DNA from: a virus | IMG/VR virus record: IMGVR_UViG_3300002144_000072 | Coordinates: 33,112-97,111 of that record | Reading direction: 5' to 3' (one strand) | DNA: 64,000 nucleotides | In this document: piece by piece, positions 24,064 through 34,000 of the stretch | How positions within the stretch are numbered: the stretch's first letter is position 1 | Layout of the letters: the number at the start of each line of letters is the position of its first letter | The notes under the pieces: generated by a model | What the model saw: only the letters and a program-made list of their open reading frames with translations | The model's database searches: none | What the model was told of the DNA's origin: nothing | Made by a program: the position numbers and the translations under genes

Positions 24064-26337
24064 TTAGCTCCAAATTGCCATGTAGTTTGCCGCTGGTGTA
24101 GAGCGTTGTTCGGTGTTCTGTACATAAACTCTAACCCTATCTGCTAGTTGACTCCAGGTACAACGTAGCGAGTCGTTGCCATCAACTCCGCCTGCATAAT
24201 GTATCACTGCAATCGACGGAACAAATGCTACTAGGTTGCCCATTGTTTTGCCGGCCGGTGGAAAAACGTCAAAATAGTTAGCACCGTTATTAAACGAGCC
24301 AACTTGATTAGTGAATCCTGTTGTGCTGTAAACAGTATTGCCGTATGTAAATGTATACTGTGGTAGTCGACCGTCAACATATGTTTTAGTAGCAGCATGG
24401 TTAGCAGCAGTAGGTGCTCCAACTAGTGTTAAATACCCTGACATTGTTCCGCCAGCTAACGGAACTTTTGTAGTGTCAGATGCTGTCACAGTTATGTCAG
24501 CACTTCCGTTAAAGCTAACTCCGTTGATACTTCTAGCAGTTTGTAATGTTGTTGCTGTTGTAGCATTACCACTAACATTACCAGTTAAACTTGCAGTGAT
24601 AGTACCTGCTACAAAATTACCACTACTGTCTCTAGCAACTACTTTACTTGCTGTGTTTGCTGAAGTAGCATCAACTGAAATTGTGACTCCGACTGTTGAA
24701 CTAAACGAATCAACACTACCGCTAGTAGAAGTGTTAATCATATTAACATAACTACCCTTGGTTAACTGTTCAAGTGTTAACGATTCCCAAGATGGGCCAC
24801 TAGCCCTTGCTCGTAGTACATAGTTGTCTGCTCCTAATCCTAGCATCGATGTTGTACCGGCTGCTGTCTGATAAGGTATTGCACCTAGGCCGCCGCCTAC
24901 AATGTTAGTTGCAGTTGTTGCCAGTGTCGATGTATCAGCATTTCCAACTAAGCTGTTAGCATAGATGTTGTTAAACTTATATCCTACGATACCTAAGTTT
25001 GTTGTATTGTCTCCAATAATTGCAGGAGCACTTGGGCCGCCTAACGATAAGGAAGTTGCAGAATCTACAAACGAAATATCAGGACCAGTTGACCCCATAT
25101 CAAAATTCAATGTACCGGTTTGCGATCTAATAGTAGGAATTGACGAATCAACTTGTAATCTAAGTTGTCCTGAGCTACCTATGCTAATTCCGCTGTCTGC
25201 AACTGATACATCAATTAATGTACCTACTCGTTGTAAACTAGATACTGTGACTGTAGAATTGAGTGTTGTTCCGGTAATTGTGCTTGCTGCTGCTGGAACT
25301 GTTATATCACTAGTTCCGTTAAAACTTACCCCATTGATAGATCTAGTTGTTTCTAGTTGTGATGCACTAAATGCATTTCCACTTAGTGTTGCGCCAACAA
25401 AGTTAGTAGCCCGTACTTCATTAAATGTAGATACGCCGCTGTCTGCTGTCACATTCCCTGATAAGTTTCCTGAGAATGATGCAGTAATTAATCCTGCAGA
25501 AAAGCCGCCTTGAGCATTACGTGCAACGAGCTTGCCTATTACATTCGAGGATGTAGCATCAACTGACCACGTTTGTTGAGTAGTACCATCAAAATTACTT
25601 CCAGTAATATAATCACCCTTTATAAGTGAATTAGTTGTGGATGCTCTAATTGTTATATTTTGTTGACCATCAAATGCAACATTGTTGATAAACCGGCTAT
25701 TTGTTAATTTTTCAGCGCTAGCTGCACTACCAGTCACATCGCCGTTAATCTTTTTACCGTCAGCAAGGTTAATACCTGCAATTAAATTATTACTAATACC
25801 TAAAATTGAAAATGCAGGATTGATTGTAAATGCTTCTGCTGTTATAACAGCAACCGCAGTATCGTTGGTTTCTATAATTATAACTGGCTTAGGATTTCCT
25901 AGATAGTCATCAACTGATGCTGACCTAGCTCTAGTATTACCGAATCCGTCAACTGCTTCTGGACCAATAAATCTCCACTCAGTTCCTGTCCACACATTTA
26001 GTGTATTAACAGGAGTCTTCAACCATAATGCGCCCGGTTTTGGATCTGTTAACGGTATATCAGATAATGCTGCGGATCCAACAATCGCCCAACTAGTACC
26101 ATCATATACATTAAGCACTCCGTTGGCTGAATCAAACCATAGCTGACCTTGCATCGGCCGGGACGGAGCAGATTCGTTAGCGAAGTTTTCTAATAGGTAT
26201 ACAAAATTTTCATTTTGCGTTTCGCCGTATCCTACATAGTTTCTGCCTACAAGGCCGAGACTAGTTGAGGTATTAATAGTTCCATCTTCAAGAACTATTA
26301 ATTGTTCTCCGCTGTATTTGTTAATTATATAGGCCAT
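24064..26337 (-). CDS. Tail-fibre-like protein, paralogue 2
   Basis: The 757-aa protein opens with the shared attachment domain (YIINKYSGEQLIVLEDGTIN, VGRNYVGYGETQNENF, GQLWFDSAN). The shaft contains internal repeats of the type RSINGVSFNGTSDITV (three clear copies, each preceded by a Thr/Ala-rich spacer) and ends with GGTMSGYLTLVGAPTAANHA, a shaft-to-tip linker known from many fibres. The C-terminal 110 residues form a distinct tip (PQYTFTYGNTVYSTTGF...). This domain order is diagnostic of trimeric phage fibres. Confidence 0.8.
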   Translation of the reverse strand: MAYIINKYSGEQLIVLEDGTINTSTSLGLVGRNYVGYGETQNENFVYLLENFANESAPSRPMQGQLWFDSANGVLNVYDGTSWAIVGSAALSDIPLTDPKPGALWLKTPVNTLNVWTGTEWRFIGPEAVDGFGNTRARSASVDDYLGNPKPVIIIETNDTAVAVITAEAFTINPAFSILGISNNLIAGINLADGKKINGDVTGSAASAEKLTNSRFINNVAFDGQQNITIRASTTNSLIKGDYITGSNFDGTTQQTWSVDATSSNVIGKLVARNAQGGFSAGLITASFSGNLSGNVTADSGVSTFNEVRATNFVGATLSGNAFSASQLETTRSINGVSFNGTSDITVPAAASTITGTTLNSTVTVSSLQRVGTLIDVSVADSGISIGSSGQLRLQVDSSIPTIRSQTGTLNFDMGSTGPDISFVDSATSLSLGGPSAPAIIGDNTTNLGIVGYKFNNIYANSLVGNADTSTLATTATNIVGGGLGAIPYQTAAGTTSMLGLGADNYVLRARASGPSWESLTLEQLTKGSYVNMINTSTSGSVDSFSSTVGVTISVDATSANTASKVVARDSSGNFVAGTITASLTGNVSGNATTATTLQTARSINGVSFNGSADITVTASDTTKVPLAGGTMSGYLTLVGAPTAANHAATKTYVDGRLPQYTFTYGNTVYSTTGFTNQVGSFNNGANYFDVFPPAGKTMGNLVAFVPSIAVIHYAGGVDGNDSLRCTWSQLADRVRVYVQNTEQRSTPAANYMAIWS

Positions 26338-26357
26338 CTATGCCGCTCCTGAATTCA

Positions 26358-28187
26358 TTATGCTGGTAAAATTATATCGCTATCATGTTGCCAATATCTA
26401 GATCCTGCAAGACCTGCTATTGAAAACTGTTTAACAATTCTCGTGGTCGATACCGACTGCCCTGGAATAGTAGCTGTTGGGAACGAGATATTAGTGACTG
26501 CCGGAGCAGTTGCGCCGCCTAGGTTTGTTAAGAACTGTGCCGTTGACTGTGATGGAGGTAAAGAGTTAATAGCTAAGTTTACGCTTGAATTACTAATCAA
26601 ATTACACAACACTCTTGCAACAGTTCCTGTTCTAAACTCTGTAGGGGGAGCAAGATTATTTAAAATATTTGCAATAATGTATGTGTTTGGTTTACCGTCT
26701 GATAAATCAATACTGAATACTAAAGGTCTGCTTTCTATACGATTGTCAGTATATTCTTTTGTTGCTGCATCTTGTTCAGCTGCAGGATCTGCAAGACCTG
26801 TAATTTTCGGACTACCAATTAGTGCAACATTGCCAGCACCGTCTGGTGCTAACTCAATGTCTAAATCGCTAGACAATGTAGAAATCCTGTTATCTGCTAA
26901 TCTCAAATAAGCAGGATCTAAGGCACCACCTGGGCCAACGTTAACCACAGTTTGCTTACCAAAAGACGTCACACCCGGAATACTAGTAATTGCAGAACCT
27001 AAACTATTTCCGTTAATAACTAATGTATCTCCGATATATAGTGCTTTTCCCGATGCTAAATTTATTGTTTCTGAAATATCTAGCCAATTGTCTGATGTAG
27101 AATAAGCAATTGTTTTATCAGTGGCGCCTTTGATTGTAAGGCCTGCGCCGTTTGCGGTGTCATCAGTTGGAGATGCTACGTTAGCAATAATGATATTAGT
27201 ATCTTCAACAGTTAGTGTTTCGGTATTAAGTACCGTCTGTGTTCCCTCAACAGTTAAGTTGCCTATAACTGTTAAATCGCCGCCGATAGTGGTCACACTA
27301 TCAGTAAAGCCATCATATATATCAACTGTTCTATTAACTGCACTAATAGAAATAGCATCTTCTTGATCGATACCTTTTCTAACGTTTAGTACTAATTTTT
27401 TATCAGTTGATGCATTAGACATGTAAACATCACCTGCCGTCACATACAAGTTTAACTGACCTGCACTACCTACAACTAGACCAAGGTCTGTAGTAATACG
27501 TAGTTGGCCCTCAAGAGCATTTGACGTATCTCTTCGAATATAAATTGTTGCTGCGGCGCCACCTAACTGCTCTGCATTGGTACAGGTCACATCAAACTTA
27601 ATTCCTGCTAATGTACCAGCATTAAATCCTGGTCCAATGCTTCCACTGTATCCAATGATGTCATTTTTAGGTGTAAAACTATCTTTAGCAAATATTCCTA
27701 GTAGGATACCGTTATTATAAAGATATGTGACTACTCGAGTTTGGTTAAGTGTATCAAGAATACTATCTACCTTTAGTCCGCTTAATCCTTGTGTATTTGA
27801 ATAAGCAGGACCAATCAAGATCGGAGTAGTACCGTCAAAGAAATATAGCTGGCCGCCTACGTCGTCCCACCACAAATCTCCAATTGCCAATGTACTAGGC
27901 TGTGTGTTTGAAATTGTAGCAGAACTTACAGGAATAAAACTACTGCCGTTATAGACCTTTAGTTTTAACTCGCTGGTATCATACCAAATTTGACCTTTGA
28001 TAGGATGTGTCGGAGCTGACGTACTAGAAAAGTTTTCTAGTAGCTTGATTAAATTCTCATTAAATGCTTCGCCGAATCCGCTGTAATTTTTACCAATAAG
28101 AGTAAGGTCAGTGGATAAATTATCTACTTGACCGTCTGCTACCGTTGCTACAATAGTTCCGTCTGTCTTGTTTATTTGATATGCCAT
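26358..28187 (-). CDS. Tail-fibre-like protein, paralogue 3
   Basis: The 609-aa protein again has the shared N-terminus (YQINKTDGTIVATVADGQVD, IGKNYSGFGEAFNENL, GQIWYDTSE). In the shaft it has GDLTVIGNLTVEGTQTVLN and AAEQDAATKEYTDNRI, the latter a very common fibre heptad-like linker. The C-terminal about 110 residues form a tip different from those of the other three paralogues. Twenty bases separate it from paralogue 2, so the genes form one unit. Confidence 0.8.
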   Translation of the reverse strand: MAYQINKTDGTIVATVADGQVDNLSTDLTLIGKNYSGFGEAFNENLIKLLENFSSTSAPTHPIKGQIWYDTSELKLKVYNGSSFIPVSSATISNTQPSTLAIGDLWWDDVGGQLYFFDGTTPILIGPAYSNTQGLSGLKVDSILDTLNQTRVVTYLYNNGILLGIFAKDSFTPKNDIIGYSGSIGPGFNAGTLAGIKFDVTCTNAEQLGGAAATIYIRRDTSNALEGQLRITTDLGLVVGSAGQLNLYVTAGDVYMSNASTDKKLVLNVRKGIDQEDAISISAVNRTVDIYDGFTDSVTTIGGDLTVIGNLTVEGTQTVLNTETLTVEDTNIIIANVASPTDDTANGAGLTIKGATDKTIAYSTSDNWLDISETINLASGKALYIGDTLVINGNSLGSAITSIPGVTSFGKQTVVNVGPGGALDPAYLRLADNRISTLSSDLDIELAPDGAGNVALIGSPKITGLADPAAEQDAATKEYTDNRIESRPLVFSIDLSDGKPNTYIIANILNNLAPPTEFRTGTVARVLCNLISNSSVNLAINSLPPSQSTAQFLTNLGGATAPAVTNISFPTATIPGQSVSTTRIVKQFSIAGLAGSRYWQHDSDIILPA

Positions 28188-28203
28188 ATTTCCATCGACC
28201 TAA

Positions 28204-30315
28204 TTAGAATGCGGGTGGTCCAGATCTAATGATATAATTAATCGTTAGATATGGGTTCATAATACCAACAGCAGTGCTTAATGTTGTTCCTGAAGGCTTT
28301 TTAATTCCTCCAGAATCTTTCAGATACTGTGCCTGACCCGGAGCAGTAGGACCTAGTCCTGTCACTGCGTCTGGATCAATTGTTGTTGTGACTGCTACTG
28401 CTGCGTAGTCTTGTCTTGCAGAACTTAATGAGTGACTATGTTCTGGAAGATTTGCTAGTGTTAGTGTAGTCGAGCTCTGTCCTGCATCACCACCTAGTGT
28501 TTGGGCTTTGATGTCTGGAACTCGACTTGCCGTGCCGCCACCGGCATCGACATAGCCACCTGATGCAATAGGAACAGTTCCAGCATTATCCATGTTATCA
28601 CGTCCCAGTGGAAATCTTCCTCTAAGATCTGGTAATCTAAACGTACCTACACCTACAAGTGCAGTTATTCCGTTGTATGCTGTTCCGATTGTATCATATA
28701 AAGAGGAATACTTTGTTCTTTCTACTTCGGATCCGTCGCAGAATAAAAACCCGTAAGGTGCAGATGATCCTGCATACGGAAGTATAGCTCCCATTGGAAT
28801 TCCTAAGTCTCCAACAAATGTGTCTCTTGTTTGTTTTAATAGACCTGAGGAAGTTGACGCCGCTTCGCTAGCTCTATAAGTTAGAATAAAGTCTGAAGTT
28901 TTAGATACGTTAGGAAACGGAGTGTCTTTTCCAGAAATAATATTAGCTGTAAGAGACGTGTTGAATACTTTTGTATAGCTACCTACTTGTCCGTCAAACT
29001 GTACTGCAGGAGAAATAACATCTCCTGATAGCTGAAAACTTGTGACATTGCGTAAGCTAGTAGCTGTATTAGAATTTCCGCTGATGTTGCCTTCTAGCAC
29101 ACCTTGAATAGTGTCAGCAATAATAGTTTTTGCTCTAACAGTATCCCAGCGTTTTAAACTTGTTCCTAGATCATAAGTGTCGGTAGTTTTAGGCTGAATG
29201 TTGTTGACCTGCAATGTACCAGTTATGTCGGCGCCGTCACCAACTAATAGATTCTTTGTTATCGATGCGCCACCTGCTGTTCGAATACTACCGTTATTAA
29301 GATTAGTGCTAGAAGTGGTACTAGTGACAATAACTGCACCAGTTAATGTAATATTACCATCTATGTCTAATGTTTCAGTTGGATCTGCTTTGTTGATACC
29401 AATTCTATTATCAACAACTTTCAAAACAGTTGACGGAATGCCATTTCTGTTTGTCTGAATATCAATCGAACTACCTGCTGCAGAGTTGTAAATTTTAGCA
29501 GCAGTAGTTGTATTAGAAATATTAAATGTTCCGTCAACTCCTAGGGTAATACCATTGTTATTCCTAACGTTAAATCCGTAGTCAGTTGTATTGATAACAT
29601 CGGATCTTAAAAATTTACCGGCAGCAACAGCAACACCTGCAACATTCAGTGCGTCTGAATTTTTTGCTGTGCCATATAGTGTTGGCAAAAAGCCGCCAAC
29701 AAATTCTGCAATTTCAGTACCAGTTGCTGGGGATGAAACGTTAATGCCGGATCTAATGATATCAAATCCGGAAATTAAAACTTTAGGCGTAAAGCTGTCT
29801 TTTGAGAAAACAATTATAGGAATGTCTGCAATATAAAATGTTAAAATATATTTTGTTAAGTTGTCAGAGTCAGCAATGCTTTCGACCACTGGGCCGTATC
29901 GCAGACCGTCAACTGAACTTTCACTCGGACCAACTAATAACCATCGAGTTCCGGTAAAAATACGCAGTTGTTGATTAGTAGTATCAACCCATAACTCTCC
30001 AACTTTACTATCAGACACTGCTGGTTCTGATGGGCCTTTTTGGATACCCGATGCTGCTTTCCATGCAGTATTGTCCCATAGCATTAGTACGCCGTTCGTA
30101 CTGTCATACCAGATTTGACCTTCGATAGGATTAATTGGTTGAGTTGAGCTAGCAAAATTTTCCAATAATGCTAAAAAGTTTTCTGCAATAATTTGACCAT
30201 AACCTGTGACATTTCTGCCAGGAAATGTTAAACTTGTATCTGTACTCGAAGTATTATCAAATACAGTAATTGGAGTTTTATTATCGCTGTCTGTAAAATT
30301 AACGGTATATGGCAT
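28204..30315 (-). CDS. Tail-fibre-like protein, paralogue 4, with tail-collar domain
   Basis: This 703-aa protein has a modified shared N-terminus (FPGRNVTGYGQIIAENFLAL, GQIWYDSTN), a shaft with INKADPTETLDIDGNITLTG, and a C-terminal phage tail-collar domain beginning MGAILPYAGSSAPYGFLFC (about residue 510), with FRLPDLRGRFPLGRDNM further on. In T4 gp12 and many fibres this collar domain precedes a metal-binding receptor tip. It is the first fibre gene transcribed after the small structural gene at 30319. Confidence 0.85.
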   Translation of the reverse strand: MPYTVNFTDSDNKTPITVFDNTSSTDTSLTFPGRNVTGYGQIIAENFLALLENFASSTQPINPIEGQIWYDSTNGVLMLWDNTAWKAASGIQKGPSEPAVSDSKVGELWVDTTNQQLRIFTGTRWLLVGPSESSVDGLRYGPVVESIADSDNLTKYILTFYIADIPIIVFSKDSFTPKVLISGFDIIRSGINVSSPATGTEIAEFVGGFLPTLYGTAKNSDALNVAGVAVAAGKFLRSDVINTTDYGFNVRNNNGITLGVDGTFNISNTTTAAKIYNSAAGSSIDIQTNRNGIPSTVLKVVDNRIGINKADPTETLDIDGNITLTGAVIVTSTTSSTNLNNGSIRTAGGASITKNLLVGDGADITGTLQVNNIQPKTTDTYDLGTSLKRWDTVRAKTIIADTIQGVLEGNISGNSNTATSLRNVTSFQLSGDVISPAVQFDGQVGSYTKVFNTSLTANIISGKDTPFPNVSKTSDFILTYRASEAASTSSGLLKQTRDTFVGDLGIPMGAILPYAGSSAPYGFLFCDGSEVERTKYSSLYDTIGTAYNGITALVGVGTFRLPDLRGRFPLGRDNMDNAGTVPIASGGYVDAGGGTASRVPDIKAQTLGGDAGQSSTTLTLANLPEHSHSLSSARQDYAAVAVTTTIDPDAVTGLGPTAPGQAQYLKDSGGIKKPSGTTLSTAVGIMNPYLTINYIIRSGPPAF

Positions 30316-30318
30316 CTA

Positions 30319-30993
30319 TTAAACCTCCGTGAAACCAGTTAAGCTCTGTACACGGATTGTGTAATCGATCTGTAGTAATCTGTTCAATGACTTTTGCACA
30401 GGGTGGAAAATAACGTGAGTTAATAGTTTGCCTGTTCCATTGGGATTATAACCTACTAAGCCTAATTCATCAAAAACAAAGTTTCCATTCATATCGACAG
30501 AGTTGTCAAACGCCTGTTGATCAAGTGGCTCACCGTAATCTAACAAACAACTAATTAAGATGTCACTATATGTTGCACCACTAATATGACGTATTTCCAT
30601 TTTATTTCGAATAGGATCTACGTTTTCAATTGCGTTTTGATCTACAACTTTTGTATATGTTTGATTATATAAACTAGAATTTATACCCACGGTGTTTGGA
30701 GTTAGATATGTAATTAATCCAGTAGGATCAACAATTGTACCTCCTGTACCAAACGCCATTTGATAAACAGTGCCTTGCCCTTGATTACTCAAGCTCTGCA
30801 CCATTGCTACGCTCATGTTTTCATAATGAATTGCATTACGTTTGTCGATGTAAATTTCTTTAGATTCCGGATCAAATATTTTAATATGCCCTTCGAAGTG
30901 GAATCCACCAACTTCGTTTGGACGTTTTTCCGGACTCTGGGATGTGTTTTCTGTGTTTTGCGGCATTTTAGTCTCTTTTGATTCCATCATCAT
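30319..30993 (-). CDS. Virion structural protein beside the baseplate block
   Basis: The 224-aa protein (215 if translation begins at the ATG at 30966) has a polar N-terminal tail, then VGGFHFEGHIKIFDPESKEI and a beta-rich body ending in LQIDYTIRVQSLTGF. It resembles a conserved virion protein of aquatic T4-like phages, possibly a baseplate-to-fibre connector, but no T4 gene can be assigned. Start choice is uncertain: three tandem ATGs at 30987-30993 lack a ribosome-binding site, while 30966 has AGAG and lies downstream of an AATAAATA box. Confidence 0.6.
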   Translation of the reverse strand: MMMESKETKMPQNTENTSQSPEKRPNEVGGFHFEGHIKIFDPESKEIYIDKRNAIHYENMSVAMVQSLSNQGQGTVYQMAFGTGGTIVDPTGLITYLTPNTVGINSSLYNQTYTKVVDQNAIENVDPIRNKMEIRHISGATYSDILISCLLDYGEPLDQQAFDNSVDMNGNFVFDELGLVGYNPNGTGKLLTHVIFHPVQKSLNRLLQIDYTIRVQSLTGFTEV

Positions 30994-30994
30994 G

Positions 30995-31002
30995 TATTTA
31001 TT
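30995..31002 (-). promoter_or_regulatory. Late-type promoter box at the end of the giant gene
   Basis: AATAAATA on the minus strand overlaps the stop codon of the giant baseplate gene (30998-31000). Transcription would begin near 30989, within the tandem ATGs of the next gene, which favours ATG 30966 as the functional start when this promoter is used. Confidence 0.4.
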
Positions 31003-34000
31003 CAGGTATGCTCGTGCTCTTTTGCGCAATGAATTTTGCGATCGGAGAACCGTTTTCAAGCAGTGTGACACCGTTAGATGCGGTTGTTTCGCCTCTATCA
31101 TACCATGTCTTTCCTTGTCTTCTAATTAAAGTAATACGTGTTCCTGCTGGTAATATATTAGTTAAACGTATATATGCAGCACTACCGTCCACGGAAAATT
31201 CTGCTTCTACTTGAGTATCTGCATCTGGACTGTACGCACCGTTATTCTCTACCCATATAGACTGTGGATCCTTTTTCAATCTACGGCCTGCAGCAAAAAT
31301 CTCAAGTTCGTCGCAAGGACCGTAAGTACTAGGTATAGTATCTCGGTACCATGTACTACTTCTTGATCCTTTAGAAGGTGCAAACGACAAAGGTCCTATT
31401 ATTAATGTGCTACCATCACTGTAAAAGTCAAATCTATCCTGTGTCTCATTGTAAGGAATAGTTTCTTGGTATCCAACATCAACTACTGCTGATCCGGAAG
31501 CATATGCTTCTTTAATCGGAGTACCTTGGGTTCCTCTTCTTAATTGGCTAAGAACGTTTCCAGTCTTTTGCATGTATTCGATTCTTTCATTATCAATATG
31601 AATAGCACCTGGTACGTTTCTGCTAGGAATAGGATCAGCTAATGTGCTGGAATCATCAACAGTTATAGTAGTATCATAATAGTTTAGAGCATTAGCTAAT
31701 TTAACTTCACCTTTTGCAAATCGCTTAAAGTGATATATGTTTAACATGTCTTTGCTAATTTCATAAGCACTAGGTAATCGATATATTTCTGTAGCGAAAC
31801 TAATAGTTCTGATGTTATCATCTACTGTAGAATCAACATTAAGATATACAACACCTCTCGGCAATGAAAGATAATAATCTTGTTCCTGTGTTAATCTCAC
31901 TCCGTTTTTATACACCCATACATAGCTAGGAGAAATCGGAGTTCTAGCTAATTGATATTGTACTTTACCGCCTGCTTTTTCGTCTGATATAATATCCATT
32001 GACGGATACTCAGAGAACCATGTCACATCAATTCTAACATTATCGGTTTCGTCAACTGAAGATATATTAACATCGCCATCAATCACTATGTTGTTGCCAA
32101 CAATTGAATATTCAGCTCTTAGATCATTTTCAATTTTAACAATATCGCCGATAGTTAAATTACTAAGAGTTAACACTTTAGTTGGGCCTTCAAATGTGTA
32201 GTCAGTGATAAATGCTTTTAATTCGTTGTTAACAAATACATTAATATTGCTAGGTAGAATAGATCCACCAGGTTCAAACGGATCTGTTCCTAATGTAAAC
32301 GCATTTGTAGTGCCGTTGTATACTGCATAAGTAGTATCTGCACCTTTTAATACTAAACCGTTAACTTCGACTATCATAGAGTTTGCTGCTGATCCTCTTG
32401 ATAAGTCAACGAAACTATCTAAGTCAAAACTTCTAGTGCTACCTTCAAAGTAAACAGTTTGTGTGTTAACTTTTACTATAGAAATACCACTAGAGTCAAC
32501 ATCACTTGATGCTTCTAAACAAACAATCTTAATAATGTCGCCATTATTTGGGTAGAATCCGAATTCTACCAATGTTCTACCAATTGCATCTACTACATCG
32601 GTGCTGTTTCTAAATCCTGTATCAACATATTCTCCGTTTACTGTCACAAATATACTTGATGTATAATCATAATTTGCATTAGTTAAGAATAAATTTGTTG
32701 CGCCGTCGGCGACAAATTGTTGATAATCGAGAATCTTAAGGCCGCCGATACCTAGTGATAGGATCTCTACTATTGTTCCAACACTAGGTGCTGTGGTAAA
32801 TTCTACATTATAATTTTCTAAGTCTAAGGTATAATTAACACTAAGATCTTGTTTGATTTTATCAATGTACACAAAGACTGCATTGCTTTCAATAACCGCT
32901 TGACCTATTGTATACTCCGTTGTAGTTCCGTCGCCTTCAGAAATTTTAGACTGTAATGCAGCAGATCCAGAAGGTGTATTATTATACACTTTGATAGAAA
33001 CACTATCAAGGACTTGACCTGGAATATTTTCTTCTGGGGCTGGTACTTGGTCTGGGTCAATAAACTTTCCGCCAAGTATTGCTATTTCTTCTGCTAGTGT
33101 TCCTGTTGCAGTCACATATGCATTACTGATTGCTGACAACGAGCCGCCACTGATTGCAGTATCTAACAAGTTGTCATCAGTGATTGTCACTGCTCCGTCG
33201 CTTTCAATAGGACGGAATATTAATGTATCGCCATCGATAGTTCCTATAAAGGAACCAATATCAATAGTTGCATTTAATCCGTCACCTACAAATGTTGGCA
33301 TTTCTGCATTAGGATTTGTAATCAACGATGAATTGTCATCTACTGCAGGAGAGCCGCCAACTAATAAGTCGACAACATAACCCGATACGCCTGCTAGTGC
33401 TGGATTATCTTGTGCTGGTGTATTACCATCGCCAAATATACTGTTAATAGTTGCCAATGAAGGCTTACTAATAACTGGTGCAATGTAAGTATTAAACAAT
33501 GCATAACCCAATGGGTTATTAGCAAGAATACCTGATTGTGTACGCATACTGTCACTCCACTCAGGAGCAAGACTATCGCCGTCCCATAAGCCGGTGTATT
33601 CAAACATACTAAAGTTTAACAAGTACAAGTATTCTTTTGCAATTACAGGAAATAGTTCTGGGTCTGTTTTCCAAGTTGCATCAACATAACCGCTGGGGTC
33701 AAATACACCTGCATCGTATGCTTCTTCAATTGCAGCGAACAAGTCGCCTGACTGCCAATCTGCACTAAACTCTGGATACATTTTTAAATCAAATGCAGGT
33801 AAGCCGTGCATGTGTAGTGTATGGAAGACGTGTTCAATTACTTCTTGTGCATCAATTTCGCCTATACCGTAGCCGTCGCCGGTTGAATTTAAATACCAAA
33901 CCATATCGTTAGCAACGTGTGTATCAAACAATGGAGATAAGTTCCAGCTTTCAATACCTTCATCAGTTAAGAAGTTAGGAGTATAATCGCTGCCTGCTCC

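Noticed and set aside
24338-26910. Long plus-strand open frames (for example 24338-24751 and 26443-26910) opposite the fibre genes
   Set aside because: They lie fully antisense to well-supported fibre genes, have the Val/Pro/Leu-rich composition of reversed Gly/Thr/Asn repeats, and lack ribosome-binding sites.
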